From Scalesia atractyloides (lineage: Eukaryota; Streptophyta; Magnoliopsida; Asterales; Asteraceae): 64,000 nt of DNA. The stretch lies in the NCBI GenBank assembly GCA_947069175.1, contig CAMTDV010000023.1:86893563-86957562 (forward strand), written 5' to 3'. Below are positions 33,360 through 44,518 of this stretch, piece after piece. A program made the translations under genes and the position numbers. The stretch's first letter is position 1, and every line of letters begins with the position of its first letter. The notes below the pieces were generated by a model. The model was not told the DNA's origin. It ran no database searches and worked only from the letters and a program-made list of their open reading frames with translations.

Positions 33360-34640
33360 CTGTATACATGCCGTATAACATTATACGGCCAGATGGATAT
33401 ATATATATACATATACATATATATTATATACATTATGTATATGTATATATATATATATAAATGAGACAGAGTTCATCGAGTTTTTGTGAAATAGTGAAAG
33501 TATTTGATTCTTGAAGTTTTTCAGTATCCGGATTTTGTTGGGTTGTTTGCAGTTAGGGTTAAGAATACTTAAAGTGTCATTATAAACTGTGTTAAACCGA
33601 AATTGAATAAGAGTTCTCACAAAGGAGCTGGTTTGATTGGGTAGAATGTTCTGGAAATTGAAAGAAAATGAAGGTTGTAGCAATTTAAGTTTAACTAGTA
33701 ACTTTGCATTCGGTATGTGTTCAGAACTAATATGTCCATACATGCATTTAATTCACTCACCTCATTACAAATTTTCAGAACATGAAATAAGATCAACCTT
33801 AACGTAAGAAGGAGCGTTGGGATTCAAGGGTTTAGTTGTTAATATATAACAAAGATTAACATTATTGGTTATTCACCGGGCTTCATGTTTTTTATATTGC
33901 ATCTGTTTTGCTTAATGAGAAACAAAAAGACATGTCGTGTTCTTCTCCTAATGACTTTTAAGGGGTTTAGTAATATATTTAAGGGTTTAGTCACCATATT
34001 TTTTTGGAGTTAATATTCAAAAATTTGGGTTTCGATTTTGTACTCTTTAAGATTCACGTACATGCATTTAATTCGCAAGCATCATTACAAAAAGTAAGAT
34101 ATTGAGTCCAACACTATATAATTCATGTTCTAACAATTTGTAAATGATTTGAGTGAATTAAATGCATGTATGGACATAACCGCTCGGAACACAAACAAAC
34201 TACTTTATATTGAGTTCATACCTAAATTTAATTCAATCATATCAATACATCATTACAAATTATCAAAATATGAAACAAATGAATAGTGAATCTTAAAAAG
34301 TACAAAATTTCATTTCTTACTTTTTGTAATAATGTGAAGGGAATAAAGGCATTTACGTGAATCTTAAAAAAGCCTGAAATCGAAAGCATAATTTGTGAAT
34401 ATTAACTCCAAAAAAAAACAAAAAAATCCGAAGTATACAGGCCGTATAATGTTATACGGCCCGTATAAAAAACGGTACACATTGTATACGACCAAGTAAC
34501 TTATTTTCACATGGTGTATACGGGCCGTATATGTATATATTAAAATAAACTGACAAAAACTGTACCAGCATCCTTTTGTCAGTCTATTTTATTCTATAAG
34601 GGCCGTATAATGTTACACGGTCCGTATATATAATGTAAAA
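33360..34640. repeat. Palindrome and inverted-repeat cluster
   Basis: Palindromes GCCGTATAACATTATACGGC (33370-33389) and GGCCGTATAATGTTATACGG (34440-34461), with variants at 34514-34533 and 34601-34625. Between them, 33998-34105 pairs with 34318-34425 and 33722-33790 pairs with 34130-34195 as inverted copies sharing CATACATGCATTTAATTCA. A (TA)n run lies at 33398-33460. No gene. It looks like nested foldback or MITE-type units, or the palindromic part of an LTR. Confidence 0.5.
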
Positions 34641-34921
34641 ATAAGTTTTTATTATGTATTGTTATTAGGCCCCTTTGCAAACTCATTGTAGCAAAGGTTT
34701 GGTTTTTTTTTTTACTTAGTTTTTTTCCTTTATGTTTTTTCCTTTTTCTTTCTTGTTTTTTTTCCACATTAACCTATTTGCATTTTGACTCCTTTGAGTT
34801 GTATGTGCTTATTTTTATATACATCAGTTAAACATAAAACCTTTACGTTCTTCAGTTGGTCTACGTTTTGGCAATACGTTTTACAGCTTAATTTTATGTA
34901 TGTTTTTAATTAACTACGTTT
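34641..34921. other. T-rich intergenic DNA split by the Retand insertion
   Basis: No gene. The sequence TACGTTT before 34922 continues after 45254 as CTACGCTGG, so this is one locus interrupted by the gypsy element. Similar wording recurs at 46440-46960, suggesting an old dispersed repeat. Confidence 0.45.
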
Positions 34922-34926
34922 TGTTT
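34922..34926. repeat. Target-site duplication, left (Retand)
   Basis: TGTTT, identical to 45250-45254 on the other side of the element. Confidence 0.8.
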
Positions 34927-35673
34927 TGTTTTAATGAAAAAATTACCGAAGCAATTAAGTGATCAAATTTAGCTTGTGAGGTAGTGTGCTATAGAGATTT
35001 GCAAAAATGTGTTAAGTTGATTAACAAAGAAAACAGTTTCAGGATATAGTTTCAGGATAACAAAATATCTCAATTATCAAGTAATGAACAATAAAAGTAA
35101 GAATTGACACAGGGTGTACAAGGAAAGCCCTTGATCTATCTAGATCGCCAGCACAAAACCTTGGGAGGTGACAACTTCCAATTGCCTTAGTTTTTCTTAT
35201 TGATTGAAACATCAGGATACAGCTTCGGGATGGTGCACGGATCAGCTCTAAGTGTTACAATGATTGTGAAATGTGAAATGTGAGTGTTTGATTGTGCAAG
35301 TAACGAGTGATCAGTGAGAGTACAAGATTGTGTGTGTGTTCTAGTGTTTAGGCACCCCCTTATATAGTTTTTAAACTCTAACTAAATATCCTATAATTCC
35401 GGGATACGGAGAATATTCCCTTGTAACCGTTTTAGACCTATTCCTCCGCTATCAATGTCCACCTTCTAACCACCTTGAGCGAGTTTTCGGGTAGACTTGG
35501 TCTTTGTTACCGTTCGTCCCTTGCATCTAAAGCATACAAGCAAATCATTAGTAATGACCGAGATACTTTCGCAGGATGTTACCAATATCCTGGTTCGATA
35601 TCCTAGTCATAGATTAGAAACATATAATCAGGATATATTATTGGAATATAGGTCTAAAATTCCACCAATAACA
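34927..35673 (-). repeat. 3' LTR of Retand element
   Basis: 747 bp, TGTTATTGGTGG to CATTAAAACA on the minus strand, matching 44519-45249 apart from substitutions and a small insertion. Confidence 0.9.
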
Positions 35674-35685
35674 TTGTCCCCAAAA
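35674..35685 (-). other. Polypurine tract-like site
   Basis: The minus strand reads TTTTGGGGACAA right before the 3' LTR. Confidence 0.55.
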
Positions 35686-35922
35686 TATAACTGTTGTATA
35701 TCCTGGTTCCAACGGATATATTTTTAACTATTCGAAATCTTTAGTGGGATGTTGATGTGACTTGGTGCAACTTCCAAGGTAATGTTCATTATTAGATAGT
35801 CTTCTCCTTACATCTGTCTCAAATCTTTCTTCTTATCTTATTGTATCAAGATTCGAGGTATTATTCTCTCTCTCTTTTAGATTTTTCTTTGTGCATTCCA
35901 TTTTCTTCATCACGGTTCCTCC

Positions 35923-37600
35923 ATGGCCCAACGTACAAGATTTCGTAGTGGCGATTCTGCTCCCACGTTTGTTGTGAAAAACTTGCTCAAAAACCCCGAG
36001 GACGAAGTTTGTAGTTTCGACAATGTCGACATATCTGCTCTCCGATCTTCTAGCGCTTCCCGGATGGCACCATCATCTGTCCATATGATCAGAGACTCCG
36101 ATCGGATGTGCCTTCAAGTGAATGGCTTTGTTTCTTAGCATTTCCCTTCCCCATAGGTCTTAGGTTCCCATTTTCAGAGTTCATCATGGATTTCTTTCAT
36201 ATCACCGGCCTGAGTTTTTCTCAAACCATGCCCATGATTTGGAGAATCTTACTAGTTCTTAATTGAATCAAAACCAATCACGTTCCCTATCTTCACGTCG
36301 AGGACTTACCTTTGGTTTAGCGCTTGAGGTCGCGAGGATCTAGTCGGTTCTTGTTGTTTTTTACTTCTGACAACCCTCTTATTCTACGAGCCACCAAGAA
36401 TAAGGATGAATGGAAGCACAAGTTCTTCTTCGTTAGGAGGGATTCCATCGCCAATGACGATGATTTCCCGATGAAGTGGTTGACCAGGGGTAGGATTTAG
36501 GGTTATAGGAATAGCCTAAAAGTATCCTGCTATGACATCCCAAACTTATATCCTTGTTTTTTGTGAAGCGGATTTCAGGAAACTAGCTCCCCCAACTCCA
36601 GAGTCATAGACATGGATTAAGGCCATTCACAAGTTGCTGGAGATCGAAAGAACCTTTCAGCTTAGCCATCCAAGTTACAGCCAACATCCTACTTCCATCA
36701 TGTTTGGTAAGGATATCTGCTTTGAATATTCCTGCATATGTTTTGTTAGTCAAGATATTATTATGTAATAAAATTAGAGCTATTCCCTTTCATGCAGATT
36801 CCACCAAGGTCCCTGCTATCTTCGGCCTTGAGGAGCTTGATAGCTTCTCCACACCTGCCTTGGTGAAGAAGGAACCTTCTACTGCCACGAGTTCCAAGCC
36901 TTCTGCTACTCCTAAACCTTCTCTACTGACAAGGCCCAAGGCATTAGGTTCCAAGAAGAGAAAGGGTCCTGATCTTCCTGCCACTACTGCCACAGCCTTC
37001 TCCTATGAGAATCTTGGTTTCATGGAGTCCATTGATTCCATGACCACGTACCTTAACTAGGTGAATATCCTTATCCGACATTCTGTCTCTTACATACGTA
37101 TGCCGAACCTGCCTTCAGGTTAGGTTATATATATTGATACCAGCGTTTCGTTTTGTAGGGTCTGGACCGACAGGTAACTCTTTATGAGGCGGCTTGCGAG
37201 CCAGTCAAGGTTCTAGAAGCCAACAGCTGAAGAAGGTGACTCTAGATGTTGAGCTCAAGCTAGCAGCTGTCCAGGTCAACCATGAGCACTAGATGGTCTC
37301 CTTTAGGGATGGCCTCAAAAGTTCAGCTGTGACCTTGCTTCTCTAGGGCAGGATTAAGATGGCTCATGAGGCCAAGGAAGCAGGCTTTGAATGCACTTCC
37401 TGGACTGTCGATGCCTGGGTGACCTAGCTGAAGGATCTGGGAGGCAGCCCTGTGGAGCATCCTGCTAAAGCTGAGGCTGGCGAGTCCTCCAATGTAGCCC
37501 AGGCAGTGGTAGATGCAGGTGGTAAGGCTGATGAAGTCGGTGGAGCTGGAGCTGGGTGCTATGGTTGGTGCTACCCCGTGAGCGGGTAGCAAAGTGGGCA
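35923..37600 (+). pseudogene. Antisense ORF of Tat-lineage element (gypsy-type 'Transposase_28'-like), broken
   Basis: It lies in the 3' untranslated part of the minus-strand Retand element but reads on the plus strand. ATG at 35923 (MAQRTRFRSGD), 71 codons, then a shifted-frame stretch at about 36340-36490 with DEWKHKFFFVRRDS and PMKWLTRGR. 36704-37060 is a Pro/Ser/Lys-rich, nuclear-signal-like segment (GSKKRKGPDLP). Helical Gln/Ala/Leu-rich sequence follows to about 37600. A WK-FFFV motif in an ORF antisense to a Tat element fits the additional ORFs reported for this lineage and annotated as 'putative gypsy type transposon'. Role unknown. Upstream (35674-35920) is T-rich, with CTCTCTCTC repeats near 35870, possibly its promoter/leader. 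Confidence 0.6.
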
Positions 37601-38350
37601 ATGATGGATATTGTTACTTAGGTCGGAGCCCACATTTTAGTTCGGATGGTTGATGTTTGTTAAACAATTTACTTTTCCTACATGCTGAATAATTTACTTT
37701 TCCTGCATTTTAGATGTTAGAACAATATAATGACTAGAGGGACTGGAGGTGGAAGGATCCTGGTGTTTTCACGACGAAGCCTTCAATCATTAACATTAAT
37801 GTGCTTTGGACATCTTACACCCTTGGTGGATGGGTTTAGGTTTGAAACGAAGCCAAGGGTGTAACATTTTGACTCATTGATATAAATCTAATTTCTTAGC
37901 CTTATCCCCGTGTTATATGTTGTTTCAAAAAGTTAGATTAAATATGCTGGTTAGGATATTGCTTATGTTTTATAAAAAAATTTGTAAGATACAGATTTTT
38001 ATAGTTAATAAATCCCATTTATTTAAATAAGGCCTTTAAACTTAGAAAAAAACAAGAATCCATACCAAAGATGTTTAAGAAGAAAGTTTGTAAGAAACCT
38101 TAGGATCATTTGTAATGTCCCCAGTAGAAAATATTGTCAGCATTTGTTACATTGAGCACTAGCATAGATGTCCCCTGTCTGTGAAGGATCAGCATGTTGC
38201 ATCAGGATATATTTTGCTTATGTAACCGTTCACTCGGTGATCGAGCTTTATAATTTCTTCCATCAAGAGAAATATATTTGAATCACGATTGTGTTTTAAG
38301 ATACTCGTGGGATAATCCAAAATTTTGTGTTTCACTGGGGATAAACCCAT
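37601..38350. other. Retand 3' untranslated region
   Basis: No coding signal. AT-rich spacer between the end of the antisense ORF and the tandem repeat. Confidence 0.55.
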
Positions 38351-38356
38351 TTTTCG

Positions 38357-38675
38357 TGCGCTACAGGCGGGAGTGTATAAACTCCAAGACTTAGAAAGGT
38401 TAAAACCTTTAAACCTTAGAGAGTATGAAAATACCCTTCACATGAGAGAGGGTGATTAGTCCTCATATACCATAAGAATCCTTGATATAGCCAACAATGA
38501 CGAAATTGTCAACCACTATTACATGAACCAGTCCCGCCATCTTGAACTATATCTAGATACGTGCGCTCTAGGCGGAGTGTTTAAACTCAATTCGAGAGAA
38601 ATATGAATACCTTTAAACCTTATAAGGAATGTAATACCCTTAACCATGAGAGGGGGGCCAATCCTCTAGTCTTTC
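38357..38675. repeat. Two degenerate tandem units in the Retand 3' UTR
   Basis: Units start GCGCTACAGGCGGGAGTG (38358) and GCGCTCTAGGCGGAGTG (38561), each followed by AAACTC, CCTTTAAACCTTA, AATACCCTT and ATGAGAG. Period about 205 bp. Tandem repeats in this position are a named trait of Retand elements. Confidence 0.6.
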
Positions 38676-38876
38676 GATTTTGTCTTGAGTAAATATCCTA
38701 GAGTATCATCCTGAAATGTATCCTTACAAAACATCATCAAACTAGGATGAGAGTGAGTGTTAGCTTGGCTAACACCCCTCCGATGCTTAAGTCAATATAG
38801 GGTTTCAAAAATAAACAATAATAAATTAATAAATTTATTTAAATAAGGTAGGGTTCATACCATCCTGAATTAGAAA

Positions 38877-39930
38877 TTAAATTTCAAACTCACTTGTAAT
38901 AGGCTTTGAGATGTATGGCATTCCAGGATCTTGGTAGCATATCCCCCTCCATTGTTTTGACCCTATATGCTTCCTTTTCGGATTTTGATTCAATCTCATA
39001 TACCTATATGCTCCCTTTCCGGATTTTGATTCTATCTCATATGGTCCTTCCCATTTTGGGGCTAGTTTTCCATCGGCGGGATTAGTTCTGTTCTGAAATG
39101 CCTTTCTCAATACCCAATCCTTGACTTGGAATCTTCTTGTCCATATATTCTTATTGTAAGACTTAGCTATCCTCTGCTGGTATGCTGCCATTCTTAATTT
39201 TGCTGCATCTCTCATTTCATCAACGGTATCAAACTCTTAGCATAAGGCTTTAGTGTTCAAATCAAGATTTCGTAGATTTGATCTAGCTGTAGGTATCACC
39301 ATTTCAGTTGGAATCACTGCTTCAGCCCTGAATACTGGTGAGAATGAGGTTTGTCCAGTAGCATTTTTTGCATTTATTTTATCTACCCATAGGACAAATG
39401 GTTTCCTCAGCCCATTTTCCTTTTTTGGCACCAAATCTCTTTTTGAAATTATTGACAATTATCTTGTTTGAAGATTTTGCCTGCCCATTGGCTTGAGGAT
39501 GCACCGGTGTTGATGTAATTATCTATATGCCCCAATTCTTACAAAAGTCTGTAGTCCTCTTGTTGATGAACTGAGAGCCATTGTCACAAATTATCTAGGC
39601 TGGTATCCCGAATCTCTTTAGTATGTTCCTTTTTATGAAGGATACCACTTCTTGATCCCTGACTTGGAAAAAAGCTTCTGCTTCAACCCATTTAGAGAAG
39701 TAATCTATCATTGCTAACACAAAAACTTTTCTTCGTGGTGCCTTAGGAAGCTTTCCCACTATATCCATCTCCCAATTCATAACTGGTCATGGGGATATAA
39801 TAGGATCTAATGGTTCTGCAGGTTGATGAAGTATCTTGCTATGTCTCTAACATGCATCACATTTCTAGGTATATTCCATAGCATCCTTTCTCATAGTTGG
39901 CCAATAATATCTTGTTCTCGGTACTTTTGA
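38877..39930 (-). pseudogene. Ty3/gypsy integrase, broken
   Basis: Minus-strand pieces: 39780-39595 (WEMDIVGKLPKAP, the first catalytic Asp; IDYFSKWVEAEAF), then CDNGSQF with the second Asp near 39580, then HPQANGQAKSSNK near 39475. The catalytic Glu of the usual GQAE is Lys here (AAA, 39475-39477). 39458-39237 and 39215-38877 hold the C-terminal GPYEI core (APKWEGPYEI) used for DNA binding. A zinc domain upstream is decayed. Stops and the E-to-K change make it inactive. Confidence 0.85.
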
Positions 39931-40154
39931 AAATAAAGTTATGCCCCTAGTATGGTTGTCGCAGTCTCCTTCGTGTATATCCTGTAGTATTTCTTTGGTT
40001 TCGGGATCCTCCAAGCACCTCAATTATGGTCCTTCAATAGATTTCTTATACAAGATATTATTTATTAAAGTAAAACGAGATACCTTCATTCTGAAAGCTC
40101 TAGGGTTTTCATCCTTTGGGATATCTCCCTCTTGTAGGTACTTAACGATTGGAG

Positions 40155-40790
40155 TCATCCAGGATTTAGAATACTTCTTAGGTAGCCATCACCAGGGTCC
40201 TGGATACCTGATACTTGTTTATCGTGAGATTTGAAATGTTCTATCGTAGGGTGCAAGATATGAACTATTGGTATCCGAGTTCCTTCCGGTATGCTGATAG
40301 TAGATCCTAAGTTTGCTAAAGCATCTGCTTTAGTATTCTCTTCCCTTGGTACCTGTTCAAGTGAAATATTTTGAGATATTCTGCTAATGTTTTTTAAAAC
40401 TTTCAAGAAATTTGGCTAATTTTTCGCCTGTTACTGCATAAGATCCATTGAATTTGTTAGTAATTAACAAGGAGTCAACATATATTTGTAAACATTTAAT
40501 GTTCATATCCTTGGCTACTTCTAATCCAGCTATTAAAGCTTCATACTCAGCATCATTTTTCGTACCAGTAAACTCACATCTAAAGGCCTTGGGTAATATG
40601 TCCCCATGTGGCTATTTTAGTAGAATTTCTAATCCTACACCTCTTATATTAGACACACCATCAGTATGTAATGTCCAAAATTCTGAGCTCTCATCTAGTT
40701 GTTGTACTTCTAGATCTGATTTTTCTTGTATATCGCTACTAAAATCAGCCACAAAATCTGCCAAAGCCTGAGACTTTTATAGCATTCCTG
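40155..40790 (-). pseudogene. Second (archaeal-type) RNase H of Tat lineage, broken
   Basis: The minus strand shows WTLHTDGVSN (Asp), then DAEYEALIAGLEVAKDM (Glu) and LQIYVDSLLI (Asp), ending VPREENTKADALANL in the 40406-40155 piece. This extra RNase H between the gypsy RNase H and integrase is the hallmark of Tat elements. A frameshift near 40410 and a stop near 40615 interrupt it. Confidence 0.82.
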
Positions 40791-41250
40791 GATAAGCACT
40801 TAGTTTCACAGACCGTTTTGCTATTCTACCAGACATCTCGGGTTTCCTAAGCACTTTTTTAATAGGATAGTTGGATTTAATATTTATTCTATGTGTTTCA
40901 AAGTAGTGTCTAAGTTTAGTTGATGCCATAACTAAAGCTCATATTAATTTTTCTAGATGAGAGTATTTAGTCTCCGCATCTAATAAACTTTTACTAACAT
41001 AATAGAGAGGATACTGCTGACCTTCATGATCTTTAACCAAGACTGCACTTACTGCATTTCCTGACACTACAAGATATAGAGATAGGGGTTGACCATCTTT
41101 AGGCTCCATTAGAAGAGGTGTGCTTGTAGAGCAGCTTCATGTCTTTCTCCCACTCGAATTTCTTGTTCTTTTTCAGGATAGCATAGAATTCTTTACATTT
41201 TTCAGATGATCTTGATATAAATCAGTTTAATGCTGCTACCCTTCCAGTTA
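40791..41250 (-). pseudogene. First gypsy RNase H, broken
   Basis: Minus-strand translation gives SAVLVKDHEGQQYPLYYVS, KSLLDAETKYSHLEK and LRHYFETHRI. This is the usual gypsy RNase H order directly after RT. Stops interrupt it near 40935 and 40770. Confidence 0.75.
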
Positions 41251-42120
41251 ATCTTTGAACATCTTTCATATTGGATGGGGATTTGAGATCTAGAATAGCT
41301 TTGATCTGCTCCGCGCTTGCTTCTATTCCTCTTTTGGTTACCATATATCCCAAGAACTATCCTGATCCCGCTCCAAAGTGGCATTTTGAAGGATTCAGTT
41401 TCATGTTATACTGGTTCATGATATTGAAAGCACTTTCAAAGACTTGGAGATGATTCTCAGCTTTCTTAGATTTCACCACCATATCGTCTATGTATACTTC
41501 CATAGTATCCCCCAATTTATCCTTGAACATCATGTTGACTAGCCTCTGATATGTTGCACCTACATTGGCATAGCAGTATAACAATATATACCTATAGGTG
41601 TCATAATGATGATCCTCCTGGTCAGATGGCTCCATTTGGATCTGCTGAATCCTGAGGATGCATCCATGAAAGTCAGCATTTCGTGTCCAGCAGTTGCATC
41701 TACAATGGAATCAATGTGAGGTGGTGGAATGGATCCTTCGCACATGCTTTGTTAAGGTCTGTGTAATCAACATAGACTCTCCATTTCCCATTCTTCTTCT
41801 GCATTACCACTACATTTGCTAACCACTTTGGGAATTTGACCTCCCTTATCATCTTGGATTTTAACAGCCTCTCCACTTCTTCTTGGATGATAGCATTCCT
41901 TTCAGGATCGAACTTTCTTCTTTTTTGTTGAACAGGCCTGAAAGATTTACCAATTCCAAGTTTATGGGTTATAATATCCTTTGATATACATGTCATATCA
42001 TCATGCTTCCAGGAAAATGTCGACATCCTGTATTTTAAAAAGATTAACAAGTTGTTTCTCAATATCCTCAGGGATATTGACTCCTACAAGCACTGAGATA
42101 TCTGGATTATCTTCATCAGG
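41251..42120 (-). pseudogene. Ty3/gypsy reverse transcriptase, broken
   Basis: 42062-41700 carries EVERLLKSKMIREVKFPKWL, NVVVMQKKNGKWRVYVDYTD and LNKACAKDPF. 41635-41357 carries the Tat signature GATYQRLVNMMFKD, then VYIDDMVVKS with the catalytic IDD intact at about 41490, and LNPSKCHFG. Between them MDASSGFS (motif A) is shifted (41745-41560), with a defective PLxxIAM segment. At least three frame breaks. Confidence 0.88.
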
Positions 42121-42183
42121 GATGACTTTCTTGACATCCTTTTAGGAAGCTTCCATAATATCTTGTGCTTGTATCTTTGATTG

Positions 42184-42640
42184 CTATCCTTCTCGGGAAT
42201 TGGTTAATGACTTCATCGAGGAAGAGTAACACTCTTTTGCTTCCTGCTGGTCACTTTCAACCTTCACCACTCCCCAAGGAGTAGGTATCTTTACACATTG
42301 GTGGTAAGTGGAGGGTGTGGCTTTCATGTCATAAATCCAAGGTCTGCCTAATATTATGTTGTAGCAGGATAATGAATCCATAACACAAAAGTTTTGTAAC
42401 AAGTTCATCCCTTCAACATAGACAGGTAGCTTGATTTCCCCAACAGTGTTCTTCGTTTCCCCACTGAGTCCTACAAATACAGTGGATTTTGAAGTAATTT
42501 CAGCTTCCAGGATATTTATCCTCTTAAAAGTCTCCAACTGGATGAGATTGACCATGATTCTTATCTACCAGTATCATGCGGACAATGTGGTTAGCAACGT
42601 ATAAAGTAATTACCAACTATCATGATGGGGATCCTGGATG
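42184..42640 (-). pseudogene. Gypsy aspartic protease, broken
   Basis: 42555-42184 (123 codons) has VEGMNLLQNFCVMD, IILGRPWIYDMKATPSTYHQ and KIPTPWGV, conserved in Tat proteases. Upstream, VRMILVDKNHGQS occupies the place of the VDTGSS active site, so the catalytic D-T-G is destroyed by an indel. Confidence 0.78.
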
Positions 42641-42689
42641 TTATCCCGGTCTATTTCTTTATCATCCGTGAGCATTGTCATTCTTGTCG

Positions 42690-44398
42690 GCTAATCCCCC
42701 CTTTATGATTTCACCTCTTTGGCATGTCTTTTGGCCTCAGAGTAAGAAGTTCCACATATGTCGGATGCTCCGGAGATGAAGTTGATTATCTTTGCATCGG
42801 GTGGTGTAGATGTAGCTCTTTCAGGATTCCTATAAGTATCTTGAGTCTTGTTCTTCTTTTTGCCAAGAAGTTCCTTTAGATAACCTTTACTTAGTAAGTA
42901 GCTGATCTCTTTTCTAAAGGCTATACTCGTGTGCCCAAAATCTTCATGAAAGGCACACCACTTTGATTTTTCATTCCAATCAACATTTTTGGGGTCTTTT
43001 TCGGAAATCTTGCCTTGTCCCCCAATCCCCTCATAGCATACATTAGTTCAGGAACATTTACTAAAAAACAATATTCTGAAAGTTCAGGATATTCTTCTTC
43101 ATCTTCATCCTCAATAGCATTTACTCTTTTGTTGTCGTTCTTAGCATATGGCTTGGATTGGTATTGTTTGTATGAGGATTCTGACTTCCTATACGTCGAT
43201 TCATACACTGAGGATGTGTTCATCCTTTCCTGCATTTTCCTATCATCTTCGAGGCTTATGTCCTCAAGGCCCAATTTCGAGCTTCATCTAGATTCCTGCA
43301 AGGATTCATTACAAGGTCTTGGTAAAATTGAGAATCCTTCTGTAATCCCATTTTGAACGCTTGTACTACCGTGGCAACATCAAGGTTCGGGATATCTAGG
43401 GATTCTCTACTAAATTTTTTAACATAATCCTTCAGGGATCCTAGTGATCCCTGCGTTATCCTGTAAAGATCACTCGTTAGTTTCTCAAAGCTCCTGCTCA
43501 AGAAAATTGACTGTAAATAAGTTAACTAAATGAGCAAAAGATGTAATAGAATGAGGTGGAACATTTAAAAGCCATTTTAAGGCTGATCCTGTCAAAGTGG
43601 AACCAAAGCCTTTGCATAAGCATGCCTCTTTGAGTTCTGGTGGGGTTGGATTTATTTCCATCCTTTCCCTATACTGGGCAACATGCTCCTCATGATCCGT
43701 CGTCCCATCATATAGCTTCATGTTGGGAGTCTGGAATCTCTTTGGGATTTTACATTACAAATGGAGTAAGCAAATCAGGATATCTTATGGCTATCCTGGG
43801 ATACTTCTAGTATAGGTTGCACTACTCCAGGCACACTTGATATCATATCCTTCAATCTTTGAAGTTCTCTGGTTAATGTTGATGTTACACCTGCATCCTG
43901 CAATGATTTATGATTATTAGTAGCAGGGATACTAGTTTAATAGATGTGTTACCAACCTGGCGATTTTGGCCATATCCCAGACCATATCTTGGATCCCTCA
44001 CGGTTGATATCCTGGCCGTTGGGGATATTTCTAGTACATTGTTCCGGGAATGACTGGGTATCATGTTGCCTTGATTATCTTTGGTGAATGTTGTCGTCCT
44101 CAGCAGGTTTCTTGGAGTTTGAATTCAAGAGTTGTATCTCTTTCATTATAACCTGGTTGGTCTCCTGCTGCTTTTTCATTTGTTGCGGTATGCTGCCAAA
44201 CAAAGACAAAATCTCATCATTAAAAGCAAAGATAGGAGTTTTCCCTGAAACTCCAGATCTTGAAACATTCTGAGCAACAAAAATGTCTCGAGGTGTTTCG
44301 CTTTCATTTCTCCTTTGGAAAGCTTGAACTTGTGGAGGTGGAGGAGGTAATGAACCAATCGCAGCAAAGGTTGAAGCAGGCATCGAAGAAGAGCTCAA
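42690..44398 (-). pseudogene. gag: Retand-type gag, broken
   Basis: Start at 44398 (MSSSSMPAS), a Pro-rich N-terminus with a helical QMKKQQETNQVIMKEIQLL segment. 43721-43485 carries the retrotrans-gag core (DHEEHVAQYRERM; GSALKWLLNVPPHSI). 43501-43256 continues it (LYRITQGSLGSLKDYVKKFS; FKMGLQKDSQFYQDLVMNP). 43274-42921 is charged and has no CCHC knuckle, as is usual in this lineage. Frame changes occur between the pieces, and 44070-43740 is decayed. Confidence 0.85.
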
Positions 44399-44498
44399 AT
44401 TTGATTGAGAGGCCTTTGAAAATAGTTTTGTAAAAAGTTTTGAGAAAAAAACCGATTAATGATTTTAACAAGGTTTTGAATAGAAATAGCACCACTTA

Positions 44499-44515
44499 CC
44501 CCATGGTGGGCGCCA
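44499..44515 (-). other. PBS complementary to tRNA-Lys
   Basis: The minus strand reads TGGCGCCCACCATGGGG two bases after the 5' LTR. Plant tRNA-Lys(CUU) ends GCCCCACGGTGGGCGCCA, so the match is complete except one base. Confidence 0.75.
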
Positions 44516-44518
44516 AAT

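Noticed and set aside
38357..38675. CRISPR-like repeat array
   Set aside because: Two long degenerate units inside a plant retrotransposon; no short identical repeats with unique spacers.
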